Positions 15,375 to 24,293 of a stretch of DNA of 64,000 nucleotides are shown one piece after another. The position numbers and the translations under genes are program-made. The notes under the pieces were generated by a model. The model saw only the letters and a list, made by a program, of their open reading frames with translations, was not told the DNA's origin and did no database searches. The stretch covers positions 1-64,000 of the forward strand of contig QKAS01000040.1 of the NCBI GenBank assembly GCA_003246295.1, given 5' to 3'. This DNA is from Clostridia bacterium. GTDB taxonomy: Bacteria; Bacillota; Clostridia; Lachnospirales; Lachnospiraceae. Each line of letters opens with the position of its first letter. Position 1 is the stretch's first letter.

Positions 15375-16088
15375 GTGAAAGCATTTGACTATATTTGCGA
15401 AGGACAAATGAATTTGTTTGATTTTATAAATCACCAGGTAACTTGCAAGATAGATAAATCTTTCCAGTGTAATCATGCCAACGCAAAGCAGGTAGCTTTA
15501 TCGTGTGGCGAGAACTGTATATTCGATTGTTGCCTTACCTGTAAAGAAATGTGTGGATGTAGATGCAATCCTTCGGCTCATTTAAATAAACCTAAATTCT
15601 TAAAGAAAACTTGTGCTGCAACATTGAAAGAATGTGATTGCCATTGTGGAACGGATAGTGTTACTGATAAATGCTGTGGCAGTTGCATTGAAAAATGTGA
15701 ACACAGATGTGAATATTCGATGGCCAGATATGAGGTGTTTGACAAACAAAAAAAAGAGTGGGTACAGAACCCAAATTATTACAATTACGTTTGGGATTTA
15801 ATATCACATGGAACTGGATTTGTTGGTGGCATGGATAGAGTAAGAAATTATTTCAAGCAATCTCACAAAACAGAAGAACGGATTTCTTTTCTAAAAAAAG
15901 AGTACGGAGAAGGTGGGTTTGGTATGCCACACGATGGTGGGAAGAATTTAGTACATAGTTCATGGTCAGGAGCAAAAGGAATTAAAATTAATTATCTGGA
16001 TGCGGAAGGAATTGACTATGAAGAATTAATTGATTGGAAACGAATTGATAAAGAAATATTATTTTTAGTCGACAAAGGTTGGTATTGA
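15375..16088 (+). CDS. Cysteine-rich protein with ICE-helicase-type C-terminal module
   Basis: The protein is 237 residues with a GTG start preceded by AAAGGGGG. Residues 20-120 contain about twenty cysteines in CxxC and CxC groups (CLTCKEMCGCRC; CDCHC; CCGSCIEKCEHRC) that probably hold several zinc ions. Residues about 160-237 (EERISFLKKEYGEGGFG, GIDYEELIDWKRIDKEI) resemble a small module that ends large helicase-like proteins of conjugative elements (FLKEEYGxGG, then a WxxVxKRI-like ending). The combination suggests a nucleic-acid-associated protein; no catalytic motif is seen. The assignment of the C-terminal module is from memory. Confidence 0.55.
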   Translation: MKAFDYICEGQMNLFDFINHQVTCKIDKSFQCNHANAKQVALSCGENCIFDCCLTCKEMCGCRCNPSAHLNKPKFLKKTCAATLKECDCHCGTDSVTDKCCGSCIEKCEHRCEYSMARYEVFDKQKKEWVQNPNYYNYVWDLISHGTGFVGGMDRVRNYFKQSHKTEERISFLKKEYGEGGFGMPHDGGKNLVHSSWSGAKGIKINYLDAEGIDYEELIDWKRIDKEILFLVDKGWY

Positions 16089-16101
16089 AAGGATAGGTAA
16101 A

Positions 16102-16368
16102 ATGAAAAACACATTAGGAGATTTAAATAATCATCTTTTTGCACAGCTTGAAAAATTAAGTGATGATGATCTGACAGGGGATGGACTTGAAGCAGAAATA
16201 AAGAGAGCAGAATCAATGGCGAAAGTATCAGAGCAGATCATAAAAACAGGTGAGTTACAACTTAAAGCAATGGTTCATATGGATTCATATGGTTATGAAC
16301 GTGAAAAACTTGTTCCAGAAATGCTGGAGGTAAAATATGGGAAAGAGATACAGTCAGGAAGTAAATGA
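16102..16368 (+). CDS. Small helical phage protein
   Basis: The protein is 88 residues, mostly helical, with conserved-looking LNNHLFAQLEKLSDDDL and EAEIKRAESMAKVSEQII. Homologues are common in the early regions of Firmicutes prophages. Its 3' end overlaps the HNH gene by 32 bases. The function is unknown. Confidence 0.65.
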   Translation: MKNTLGDLNNHLFAQLEKLSDDDLTGDGLEAEIKRAESMAKVSEQIIKTGELQLKAMVHMDSYGYEREKLVPEMLEVKYGKEIQSGSK

Positions 16369-17110
16369 TTTTGTTCGTGACAATGTGACCAAATATAGCG
16401 CTCGTGAATTGGCAGAAGTTACGAATGAGAAGTTCGGTACCAGTTTCACGGATAGTTCCATGAAGTCATTTAAATCAAACCGAGGTCTTAAAGGTGTAAG
16501 GCAAAACACAACTGTATATTCAGATACCTTCCCAAAAGAAATTGCGATCTTTATCCAAAATAATTGTAATCAGGTCGGTTATCAGGCAATGGCAGATTTG
16601 CTAAAAGGAACTTTTGGAAGAAATTATACGAAAGAGCAGATTAAAGGATATTATCGCAATCATGGTTTAAGATCTGGGTTAGATGGCAGATTTAAAAAAG
16701 GTCATATTTCACCAACAAAAGGTAAAAAGGGATTGAGAATACCAGGCAGTGAAAAAGGATGGTTTAAGTCAGGTCACAGACCACATAATGCGGTCAAGGT
16801 TGGAACAGAAATAATTGATGATCATGGATACCACAAAACAAAAATAGCAGAACCGGATGTTTGGATTTTCACACATAAACTTGTTTGGAAACAAAACTTC
16901 GGAGATATTCCAGCCGGTATGATGGTCAGTTTTAAGGATTGCAACAAAGATAATCTTTCACCTGATAACTTGATGCTTATAACCAATACTGAGCATATGG
17001 AATTGGTCAGACGTGGATTAAGATTCAGCAATCCTGAACATACAGAAATTGGATTGACAATTGCCAGAATGAACATAATAACAAAGAGACTGAAAAGAAA
17101 ACAGAAATGA
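16337..17110 (+). CDS. HNH homing-type endonuclease
   Basis: The protein is 257 residues. Two helical DNA-recognition repeats lie at about 5-50 and 65-110 (ARELAEVTNEKFGTSFTDSS; QAMADLLKGTFGRNYTKEQI). A basic linker (RFKKGH, GWFKSGHRPHN) is followed by an HNH core at about 165-230 (FTHKLVWKQNFGDIPAGMMV, KDCNKDNLSPDNLMLIT). This architecture is typical of free-standing phage HNH endonucleases. It may be selfish, spreading to related phages, or may have a phage role; no intron is evident next to it. Confidence 0.75.
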   Translation: MGKRYSQEVNDFVRDNVTKYSARELAEVTNEKFGTSFTDSSMKSFKSNRGLKGVRQNTTVYSDTFPKEIAIFIQNNCNQVGYQAMADLLKGTFGRNYTKEQIKGYYRNHGLRSGLDGRFKKGHISPTKGKKGLRIPGSEKGWFKSGHRPHNAVKVGTEIIDDHGYHKTKIAEPDVWIFTHKLVWKQNFGDIPAGMMVSFKDCNKDNLSPDNLMLITNTEHMELVRRGLRFSNPEHTEIGLTIARMNIITKRLKRKQK

Positions 17111-17131
17111 TAAAAATGGCAGCAGTCATGT

Positions 17132-17159
17132 CACTATTAATATTGGGTTATTAATAGTG
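17132..17159 (+). other. Perfect 11-bp inverted repeat after the HNH gene
   Basis: CACTATTAATA and TATTAATAGTG are separated by six bases. No U run follows. It may be an mRNA processing or stabilising hairpin or a protein-binding site. Confidence 0.45.
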
Positions 17160-17188
17160 GCATAGAACAAAGTTCAGGAAGGGGATAT

Positions 17189-17413
17189 ATGGGAACTTTC
17201 GGTATCATGGAAAAAATGTCACTCGATAACAACAAGGAGTTAAAACTTAGTCCGTTAAGCAATATAAAGAGAGCACGATCTGGAAAAGATGGATGGGGAG
17301 AAGTAACAATTGCAATTCCAAATGAGATTGTTTTAGGTCTGTTGGAAAATCCAGAAAAATATATTGGTGGATTGATAATTTGCAATAAAGCTGAGTTTGA
17401 AAAGTACAAATAA
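17189..17413 (+). CDS. Hypothetical phage protein of 74 residues
   Basis: The start has GGAAGGGG upstream. The sequence contains GWGEVTIAIPNEIVLGLLEN, a short beta-helix unit. It shares strand and spacing with its neighbours. No family is recognised. Confidence 0.5.
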   Translation: MGTFGIMEKMSLDNNKELKLSPLSNIKRARSGKDGWGEVTIAIPNEIVLGLLENPEKYIGGLIICNKAEFEKYK

Positions 17414-17453
17414 AATTAAAAATTCAAAAAATGGCAGTAGGAAGGGGAATTAC

Positions 17454-17741
17454 ATGAAGTATTTGAAAATAGCAAGTGAAGATGGAGATAGAGCAGTATA
17501 TAAGCATCACGATTTTTCAAGATTCTATCGCGGAGAATTTAAAGGAATTGAAGTTAAGTACCAAGGAATGAAAGTATATCAGTGTAAGACGTTAAAAAAG
17601 ATTTTAGAAATCAGGCAGAGTACCTTTGATTACTGTGGAGAATGGTTTGATGTATATGATGAAAATGGAAAAGTAAATTTGGATAATCCAGAGATACAGC
17701 AGTTGATCAATAAAATAAAAGAATGCAGTTGTGACAACTAA
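17454..17741 (+). CDS. Hypothetical phage protein of 95 residues
   Basis: ATG at 17454 follows GGAAGGGGAA; the longer open frame upstream has no ribosome site. The product is alpha/beta with many Tyr and Lys residues (EFKGIEVKYQGMKVYQCKTL). The function is unknown. Confidence 0.5.
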   Translation: MKYLKIASEDGDRAVYKHHDFSRFYRGEFKGIEVKYQGMKVYQCKTLKKILEIRQSTFDYCGEWFDVYDENGKVNLDNPEIQQLINKIKECSCDN

Positions 17742-17774
17742 ATTAAAATTTAACGTGGGTGGGGGTAAAAATAT

Positions 17775-17975
17775 ATGTATGAAGTAGAAGCGAATAGCAT
17801 GGGTTGTACGTTTGAAAAGGAAGAAGATGCAATAAATGCTTTTATGATGGCACTTGCAATGATAGAAGATATTAATATTTCAGAATTAGAAAAAAAAATA
17901 AAATTTGACATCAACAACACTAAAAATAATATGTATGAGCATAATTACTATATGTCAATCAGAAAGGTAAACTGA
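17775..17975 (+). CDS. Hypothetical phage protein of 66 residues
   Basis: The start is preceded by GGGTGGGGG. The product is acidic and helical (EEDAINAFMMALAMIEDINI). Its position in the run of small early genes supports it. The function is unknown. Confidence 0.45.
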   Translation: MYEVEANSMGCTFEKEEDAINAFMMALAMIEDINISELEKKIKFDINNTKNNMYEHNYYMSIRKVN

Positions 17976-17994
17976 AATTTAATGAGGGAATGAA

Positions 17995-18180
17995 ATGAGA
18001 GAAGCGGTAAGTGAGTATATAGACTATTTAGAAAGAGTTGCAGCCTGTCAAAGAATAAGGTTTGAAGAAGCGGAAGAGTTAGCTGCATCAAAAGAAGTTG
18101 CAATGTACTATGGGTTAAATGATAAAGAGCTTAGTGAGGTTGAAGAATATGGCAGGAGAATGCAGACAGAAGCAAGCTGA
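17995..18180 (+). CDS. Hypothetical phage protein of 61 residues
   Basis: ATG follows TGAGGGAATGA. The product is a short helical acidic protein (EYIDYLERVAACQRIRFEEA). It overlaps the next gene by 32 bases. The function is unknown. Confidence 0.45.
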   Translation: MREAVSEYIDYLERVAACQRIRFEEAEELAASKEVAMYYGLNDKELSEVEEYGRRMQTEAS

Positions 18181-18418
18181 AAACAGAGAACTTGCATACA
18201 AGATGTATCTGGAAGGCAAAGACATAAATGAAATAGCAAATCATATTGGTTATACGGTTCAGACGGTTAGGAATATTATAAATGATCGTGAAAGAGATCA
18301 AAGGCCTGTTCGTATAGAAGAACAGCATATTAAATCAAAAGACGTAAGAAAAAGAGAAATTGTAATGATCGGAACTAAAAGATATATTGACGAAGTTGAT
18401 TTTATTGCAGGTAGATAA
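18149..18418 (+). CDS. Small helix-turn-helix protein
   Basis: About 89 residues from ATG 18149, which has GAGGTTGAAG upstream. Residues 15-45 (AYKMYLEGKDINEIANHIGY, TVQTVRNIIN) form a resolvase/sigma-type helix-turn-helix, followed by a basic tail. It is placed just before the second recombinase and the late region, where many phages carry the late-transcription activator. That role is an inference. Confidence 0.6.
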   Translation: MAGECRQKQAENRELAYKMYLEGKDINEIANHIGYTVQTVRNIINDRERDQRPVRIEEQHIKSKDVRKREIVMIGTKRYIDEVDFIAGR

Positions 18419-18488
18419 AATCAAAACAAAGACAACAATTAATATGGATATTTCATAATAACAGTATCCAGGAAAGACAGGAGCCAGC

Positions 18489-19502
18489 ATGACAAAAGAG
18501 AAACTAATCAATAATATTTTGTTCAAAATGAATATGCTCATAGATAAAGACCAAATGATCATGCTGGAGTCCGTCCTACAGAATGAACTATATAATGTCG
18601 ATGTGACAGAAATGGAAACTGGTTTATCTACCGGGACTGATACAAATGAATATTTTATCCAGATGATGCTATTTAAAATGAATAAAAAACTATCTCCAAA
18701 GACGGTATACCAGTATGAAAGATGTATCAAGTCTTTCTGTGATTTTATTAATAAAAGTTTCGATAGAGTAAATTCAATGGATATTGAAGTATATCTTTCT
18801 AAATTTGCTGCCGGAAAAAATAAATCAAACAGTAACAAGTCTTTGAATAATGAGCGCAGGTATCTATCTGCTTGTTTCAAATGGATGCGAAAGGCTAACC
18901 TTATTACAATAAATCCATGTGAAAATGTTGAACCATTCAAAGAAATACAGAAGCCAATTGATCATTTGGTTGGTATAGAGGTTGAGCAGTTACGTGATTA
19001 TTGTAAAACACTTAGGGAAAGAGACTTAGTAGAATTTTTACTGTCAACAGCATGCAGAGTAGGAGAAGCAGAGAGAGTAAAGATATCTGATCTGGACATG
19101 CAAGTGAATAAAAATGTTTTACTTTACGGAAGTAAGGGCAGTGCATATAGATATGCTTGCCTGGGTGATGCGGCAAGATATCATATCAAAAAGTATCTTG
19201 ATAGCAGGAATGATGATTCAGATGCACTATTTGTTACAGAAAGAGGCATAAAACATGGTGTTACAGCTGGAACAATGAGGGATATATTAAAAAGCATTAA
19301 AAAGCGTGCTGAAATTGGAAGAAGTATATACCCACACTTGCTAAGAAAGACAAGTGCAACGGATCTTCGCAATCATGGTGCTGCCATAGAAGATATATCA
19401 GTAATGCTTGGGCATAAGGATGCATCTACAACGATAAAATTTTATGCAGCGGTATCGCAGGAACATATATCGGCTGTTCATTCAAGATGTTCGTCATATT
19501 AA
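18489..19502 (+). CDS. Second tyrosine recombinase, XerC/D-like
   Basis: The protein is 337 residues. A helical SAM-like N-terminal domain (about 55-135) has KKLSPKTVYQYERCIKSFCD, and a catalytic domain carries all expected residues: Arg in STACRVGEAERV (about 189), HLLRKTSA (about 282-285), LGHKDAST (His about 309) and Tyr in KFYAAVS (about 319). It is distinct from the integrase at the left end and lies between the early and packaging genes, not next to an att site. Possible roles are resolution of genome multimers, or inversion of the fibre segment at 40518-41172; neither is shown by the sequence. Confidence 0.88.
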   Translation: MTKEKLINNILFKMNMLIDKDQMIMLESVLQNELYNVDVTEMETGLSTGTDTNEYFIQMMLFKMNKKLSPKTVYQYERCIKSFCDFINKSFDRVNSMDIEVYLSKFAAGKNKSNSNKSLNNERRYLSACFKWMRKANLITINPCENVEPFKEIQKPIDHLVGIEVEQLRDYCKTLRERDLVEFLLSTACRVGEAERVKISDLDMQVNKNVLLYGSKGSAYRYACLGDAARYHIKKYLDSRNDDSDALFVTERGIKHGVTAGTMRDILKSIKKRAEIGRSIYPHLLRKTSATDLRNHGAAIEDISVMLGHKDASTTIKFYAAVSQEHISAVHSRCSSY

Positions 19503-19511
19503 ATAAAAGTG

Positions 19512-19563
19512 TACAAAGATTTGTATATTAGTTCGTGTTTATTCGTTTTTAGAATGATATAAT
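19512..19563 (+). promoter_or_regulatory. Candidate late promoter region with palindrome
   Basis: A TACAAA-GA-TTTGTA palindrome (19512-19525) is followed by two near-identical 10-base units TTCGTGTTTA and TTCGTTTTTA (19532-19551) and TATAAT (19558-19563). No good -35 element is present, as expected for a promoter needing an activator. It is just upstream of the zinc-ribbon gene and the packaging genes. Confidence 0.4.
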
Positions 19564-19599
19564 TATTTTACAAACAAATTTATGAAAGGAGTAGATCAA

Positions 19600-19773
19600 A
19601 TGATTTGTGATAGATGCACTGTTGATATGGAATCATATCATGCTGATATGAAATTTGAAGTATTTAGGGATAAGAACAGAAAAGATGATACACTTCATGA
19701 AATACCGTGTAAGAGTATTCATGTATGTCCAGCATGTGGGAAAATTGAATTTAGTATTTGTGAGATAAAATAA
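19600..19773 (+). CDS. Small zinc-ribbon protein
   Basis: About 57 residues from ATG 19600 (AAAGGAG upstream). CDRC near the start and CPAC about 40 residues later form a likely four-cysteine zinc ribbon. It lies between the candidate late promoter and a terminator. The function is unknown. Confidence 0.55.
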   Translation: MICDRCTVDMESYHADMKFEVFRDKNRKDDTLHEIPCKSIHVCPACGKIEFSICEIK

Positions 19774-19813
19774 AGAACCATAGTACCATGTAATATAATA
19801 TGTATAAGTGATA

Positions 19814-19849
19814 GAGCGGCCAGTAGTAATACCTGGGTGCTCTTTTTTT
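19814..19849 (+). terminator. Intrinsic terminator before the packaging genes
   Basis: GAGC (19814-19817) pairs with GCTC (19839-19842), enclosing CCAG/CTGG, followed by eight T residues. It lies ahead of the terminase genes, so late transcription must read through it or start after it; TATAAT at about 19890 is a possible later start. Confidence 0.75.
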
Positions 19850-19915
19850 GTGCGATAAAGTAGGGGGGAAATAAAAATATAATCTCTGTAAAATTACATC
19901 AGAAGGTGGTGGAAT

Positions 19916-20518
19916 ATGACACAGAGCGAATACGATGATTTAAAAACAGAATATGCTACTACTGATATATCCTACAGAAAAATAGCTGCAAAGTACGGGA
20001 TATCATATAGTACATTGTCACAAATGGCAGCAAAAGAGAACTGGACTGAAGCTAGGAGAGAGTATCGCAATAAAGTAGTATCAAAAACGATAGCAAAAGC
20101 TGCTAACATGCAGGCGAGCAAGCTTTTCAGCCTTATGAAGTCAGCAGACAAGATGTCAAAAGTAATTGAGGAAGTGGTAAAAGACTCAAAACAGTTTAAT
20201 CGACATTTGGTACAAACCCGGACTAAAGGGAAAGAAATTAATACAACCACAGGCGAACTTGAATTTACTGAAAAATGGGATGTTGAAGAACGCATATATA
20301 AAAAGGTCGATACCAAAGCAATACGAGACCTTACCAGCTCAATGAAGGATCTTACTGCAGTGATCAGGAACATTTATGACATACCGACAATGGCTGAAAA
20401 AACAGCAATGGATATTGCAGTTGAGAGGTTAAAACTTGAGCAAGCTAAAAGTGGTGATGATGGCGATGATGAAGAAACCGGTATTGTACTGCTGCCAGAA
20501 GTCACACCAGATGAATAG
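19916..20518 (+). CDS. terS: Terminase small subunit
   Basis: The protein is 200 residues. An N-terminal helix-turn-helix (about 15-45; SYRKIAAKYGISYSTLSQMA) binds the packaging site. Central helices probably form the oligomer ring, and the tail is acidic (GDDGDDEETG). It is directly upstream of the large subunit with a nine-base gap, the standard order. The ribosome site is AGAAGGTGGTGG. Confidence 0.85.
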   Translation: MTQSEYDDLKTEYATTDISYRKIAAKYGISYSTLSQMAAKENWTEARREYRNKVVSKTIAKAANMQASKLFSLMKSADKMSKVIEEVVKDSKQFNRHLVQTRTKGKEINTTTGELEFTEKWDVEERIYKKVDTKAIRDLTSSMKDLTAVIRNIYDIPTMAEKTAMDIAVERLKLEQAKSGDDGDDEETGIVLLPEVTPDE

Positions 20519-20526
20519 GTGATGAT

Positions 20527-21975
20527 ATGAGCAAAGTAATATGGGAACCACAGCCAAGACAGGCTATATTTCAAAGCCAAGGTGCATATGAATGTCTTTA
20601 CGGTGGTGCAGCTGGTGGTGGAAAATCAGATGCATTGCTTGCAGAGGCATTAAGACAAGTTCATTTAAAAAATTATAGAGCACTGATATTAAGAAAAACG
20701 TACCCACAGCTTTCGGAACTAATTGACAGGAGCAGGGATATCTATAAATTGAGCTATCCAAGGGCAAGATATAACGACTCAAAACATTGCTGGAGATTTC
20801 CATCAGGGGCAAAGATATATTTTGGATCTATGCAGCATACGAAAGACCGTATCAATTATCAGGGAAAAAGATATGATTTTATAGCATTCGATGAATTAAC
20901 GCATTTTACATGGGATGAATACTCATATATGTTTTCACGAAACCGCCCTTCTGGTCCCGGTACAAGAGTTTATATCAGAGCAACAACAAATCCAGGCGGG
21001 ATAGGGCATGGATGGGTAAAAGATAGATTTATAACACCAGTTCCGCCATTAACACCAATCATTGACGATTACAATGTCGCAACCCCAGAAGGCAAAATAA
21101 TCACAATGAAGAGGAAAAGGATTTTTGTACCTTCAACTGTTTTTGATAATAAAAAGTTACTGGAAAATGATCCTAATTATCTGGCCAATCTTGCAATGAT
21201 GCCTGAAGCAGAAAAGAACGCATTGTTATACGGATCATGGGATTCGTTTGACGGTCAGGTGTTTACAGAGTGGGTAAATGATCCTGAACATTACGATGAT
21301 CATAAGCTGACACATGTAATTAATCCATTCAAGATACCTGCACACTGGAAGATTATGAGATCGTTTGATTTTGGCTATTCTAAACCTTTCTCAGTTGGAT
21401 GGTACGCTATTGATGAGAACGGTAAGGTATACAGAATTAAAGAATACTACGGATGCACTGGAACACCTAATGTTGGTGTGAAGATGGATCCGGTACAAAT
21501 AGCAGCTGAAATAAAAAGAATAGAAAATGATGACCCTATGCTAAAAGGGAAACAAATCCGTGGGGTTGCAGATCCATCTATATTTGATGAATCAAGGGGA
21601 GAGTCAGTAGCACGTATGATGTCAAGATCTCCAAATTTCATTTATTGGGATGGTGGAGATAATACACGAATACCAGGCAAAATGCAGTTCCATTATAGAT
21701 TCGCATTTGACGAAGGTGGTGAGTGCATGTTTCAGGTATTCAATACATGCAAACACTTCATCAGAACAATACCAATCCTTGTATATGATGATAAACATGT
21801 AGAAGACATTAACACTGACATGGAAGAGCATATCTATGATGAGTGCAGGTATTTGCTTATGGAGCATCCAATTTCGCCTAGAGCAAACAAACGAACGAAG
21901 AAACGTATGGATGACCCACTTGATTTACATACAGAAACTAAAAATGATTATTTATTCTTTGGAATGAGAGGGTAA
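20527..21975 (+). CDS. terL: Terminase large subunit
   Basis: The protein is 482 residues. The Walker A motif GGAAGGGKS (26-34) and Walker B FIAFDE (about 121) form the ATPase. The C-terminal RNase H-like nuclease has RSFDFGYSKPFSVGW (first Asp about 280) and GVADPSIFD (second Asp). It pumps and cuts phage DNA at the portal. It is of the type found with N4-gp56-type capsids in Firmicutes prophages. Confidence 0.95.
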   Translation: MSKVIWEPQPRQAIFQSQGAYECLYGGAAGGGKSDALLAEALRQVHLKNYRALILRKTYPQLSELIDRSRDIYKLSYPRARYNDSKHCWRFPSGAKIYFGSMQHTKDRINYQGKRYDFIAFDELTHFTWDEYSYMFSRNRPSGPGTRVYIRATTNPGGIGHGWVKDRFITPVPPLTPIIDDYNVATPEGKIITMKRKRIFVPSTVFDNKKLLENDPNYLANLAMMPEAEKNALLYGSWDSFDGQVFTEWVNDPEHYDDHKLTHVINPFKIPAHWKIMRSFDFGYSKPFSVGWYAIDENGKVYRIKEYYGCTGTPNVGVKMDPVQIAAEIKRIENDDPMLKGKQIRGVADPSIFDESRGESVARMMSRSPNFIYWDGGDNTRIPGKMQFHYRFAFDEGGECMFQVFNTCKHFIRTIPILVYDDKHVEDINTDMEEHIYDECRYLLMEHPISPRANKRTKKRMDDPLDLHTETKNDYLFFGMRG

Positions 21976-21977
21976 CG

Positions 21978-23894
21978 ATGGCAGGAAAGACAGATGAGAA
22001 GAAAATCATAATAAAAACACCAGCAGAAGAGTCTCAGTCAGAACAGGCGGTGTTAACTGATCAGCAGAAACAGATGCTGGATATTTATAAAGAAAATGAA
22101 CCACAAAAGACTTCAAAAGGTGTAATTGGTGTAAATGAAATTCACAAAGCTACTGAAACACTTAAAAAGTACAAAACTGGAAAAGAAAATCTTGAAAAAC
22201 GTATCATTGCAAATGAGCAATGGTGGAAGTTAAGGCACTGGGAGCTGTTTAGGGAAAGTACTAGGGCAGTAGAACCTGCATCAGCATGGCTATTCAATTC
22301 AATAGCTAACAAACATGCAGATGCAATGGATTCGTACCCAGAACCATGCATATTACCACGTGCAAGAGACGATGAAGAGGCTGCTAAACAGTTAAGCTCG
22401 ATTGTGCCTGTTATATTAGAACAAAATCAATATGAGCAGGTATATTCTGATGTGTGGTGGTACAAATTAAAGAATGGCACCGGAGTAAAAGGTATCTTCT
22501 GGAATAGTAGGAAGAATAATGGCATTGGAGATATCGAAGTAAAAAAATGTGATCTATTAAATTTATTCTGGGAACCAGGTATATCAGATATTCAAGATTC
22601 ACAGAACTTCTTTCATGTTGAACTGATTGATAAAAAGGTCATTAATGCAACATATGATATTGATATTGAAGGTGGTAGTCCTTCCATTGAGACTACGAAA
22701 TATGTATATGATGATACCGTTGATACCACAGATAAAGCACTTGTTATTGACTGGTATTACAAAAAGGGAGAAGTACTTCATTACTGTAAATATGTGAATG
22801 AATCTGTCCTATATGCATCTGAAAACGACAGTAACTATTCAGACAGAGGATTTTATGATCATGGGAAATATCCGTTTGTATTTGACACTCTGTTTGTATC
22901 AGAAGGCAGTCCTTGTGGCTTTGGGTACATAGATATCATGAAAGACTGCCAGATGTATATTGATAAGCTGGGTTCTTCCATTTTGGAAACATCCATGTCT
23001 GGATCAAAACAACGCTATTTCATGCGTGATGATGGTGGAATTAACGAAAAAGAATTTGCCGATTACTCAAAGAACATAGTACATGTAACAGGTAATTTAG
23101 GAGAGGATTCGCTCAGAAAGATAGATGCACCTAAATTAGATTCGATATTTGTTAATGTACTAACCAATAAAATTGATGAACTAAAAGAGACATCCGGGAA
23201 CAGAGATTTTTCGCAAGGATCTACCACATCTGGAGTTACAGCAGCAAGCGCAATAGCAGCATTACAGGAAGCAGGATCCAAATTATCACGTGACATGTTA
23301 AAGAGCGCATACAGGGCATTTAGTCAGGAGTGCTATTTTGTTCTTGAATTAATGCGGCAGTTCTATGATGAACCACGTACATTTAGAATCTCAGGGGAAA
23401 CTCCTGAATACAATTACAGTACATTTGACAATAGTGCAATAGCACCTGTTAACCAAGGCACAGCATTTGGAATTGATTTAGGCTCACGTTTACCAGTTTT
23501 TGACATTGAAGTAGTGGCAGCAAAGAAGTCAACATACAGCAAAATGGCACAGAATGAACTTGCATTACAGTTCTATGGACTAGGGTTCTTTAATCCACAA
23601 ATGGCAGATCAGACGATTGCGTGTCTTGAAATGATGGATTTTGACGGAAAAGAAAAGATATTACAGAAAATATCAGAGAATGGAACCTTGTACCAGCAAT
23701 TAATGATGATGCAACAGCAATTGGCACAAATGGCACAGATTATAGATATGCAAAATGGTACACAAATATCTTCGCAAGTTTCGGGACCAGGTGCTATGCC
23801 TATGCCACAGGCAACTGAAGCATTAAAACAGAACAATAAAACAGGAACAGAAAAAGCAGCTGATTCAGCCAATAGATCAGCAACACCCAAATGA
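21978..23894 (+). CDS. Portal protein
   Basis: The protein is 638 residues, starting two bases after terL. It is an alpha/beta protein with a conserved-looking wing and stem region (SGNRDFSQGSTTSGVTAASA, IAALQEAGSK, about 410-440) and a Gln/Met-rich C-terminal helix (about 570-600). The portal ring forms the DNA entry vertex and docks terminase and tail. Length and order between terL and the capsid group support the call. Confidence 0.9.
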   Translation: MAGKTDEKKIIIKTPAEESQSEQAVLTDQQKQMLDIYKENEPQKTSKGVIGVNEIHKATETLKKYKTGKENLEKRIIANEQWWKLRHWELFRESTRAVEPASAWLFNSIANKHADAMDSYPEPCILPRARDDEEAAKQLSSIVPVILEQNQYEQVYSDVWWYKLKNGTGVKGIFWNSRKNNGIGDIEVKKCDLLNLFWEPGISDIQDSQNFFHVELIDKKVINATYDIDIEGGSPSIETTKYVYDDTVDTTDKALVIDWYYKKGEVLHYCKYVNESVLYASENDSNYSDRGFYDHGKYPFVFDTLFVSEGSPCGFGYIDIMKDCQMYIDKLGSSILETSMSGSKQRYFMRDDGGINEKEFADYSKNIVHVTGNLGEDSLRKIDAPKLDSIFVNVLTNKIDELKETSGNRDFSQGSTTSGVTAASAIAALQEAGSKLSRDMLKSAYRAFSQECYFVLELMRQFYDEPRTFRISGETPEYNYSTFDNSAIAPVNQGTAFGIDLGSRLPVFDIEVVAAKKSTYSKMAQNELALQFYGLGFFNPQMADQTIACLEMMDFDGKEKILQKISENGTLYQQLMMMQQQLAQMAQIIDMQNGTQISSQVSGPGAMPMPQATEALKQNNKTGTEKAADSANRSATPK

Positions 23895-23904
23895 GAGGGA
23901 TTAA

Positions 23905-24225
23905 ATGACAATCGTAAATATTAAAAGAGAAACTGGTCATTACATGATGGATATTAATGGACATGCAGGTTATGCAGATCCAGGGATAGACATTGTATGT
24001 TCAGCTGTTTCCATATTGTCATATACATTTATTCAAACATTACAGAATTTAGAAGAGCAGGGAAAAATTTATATGTTCTATACAAATATTAAAGAAGGAA
24101 ATGTGCAGATAGAATTTAGATACTCTGATAATAATGTCCAAAGTGTTATTGATACCATAGAGAATGGTTATTCATTAATTGAAAACCAATATGGAGAATA
24201 TGTAAGGGTAATAGGGGGGAAATAA
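23905..24225 (+). CDS. Prp-like cysteine protease, probable capsid and scaffold processing enzyme
   Basis: The protein is 106 residues. The signature GHAGYADPGIDIVCSAVS contains the catalytic His20 and Cys32 of Prp, the enzyme that in Firmicutes removes the N-terminal extension of ribosomal protein L27. Its phage counterpart position, immediately before scaffold and capsid genes, suggests it trims them: both begin with the L27-like motif INLQLF. The size equals the host Prp. An alternative would be a host-type Prp captured without a role in assembly, but the two matching targets argue against this. Confidence 0.85.
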   Translation: MTIVNIKRETGHYMMDINGHAGYADPGIDIVCSAVSILSYTFIQTLQNLEEQGKIYMFYTNIKEGNVQIEFRYSDNNVQSVIDTIENGYSLIENQYGEYVRVIGGK

Positions 24226-24268
24226 ATTTTAAAATTTATTATTATTTTCTTAGTGGGATATAAATCCC
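24221..24268 (+). other. AT palindrome and hairpin between protease and scaffold genes
   Basis: AATAAATTTT and its complement form a perfect 20-bp palindrome (24221-24240) overlapping the protease stop, followed by a T-rich run. GGGAT-ATAA-ATCCC (24255-24268) is a second small hairpin. Together they may weaken read-through or mark an mRNA processing point. Confidence 0.4.
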
Positions 24269-24293
24269 TGACACTTCGGAAAGGAACGATGAA

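Noticed and set aside
18335..18940. Minus-strand frame of 201 codons opposite the second recombinase
   Set aside because: It overlaps a gene with all catalytic motifs and resembles random hydrophobic translation of AT-rich antisense.
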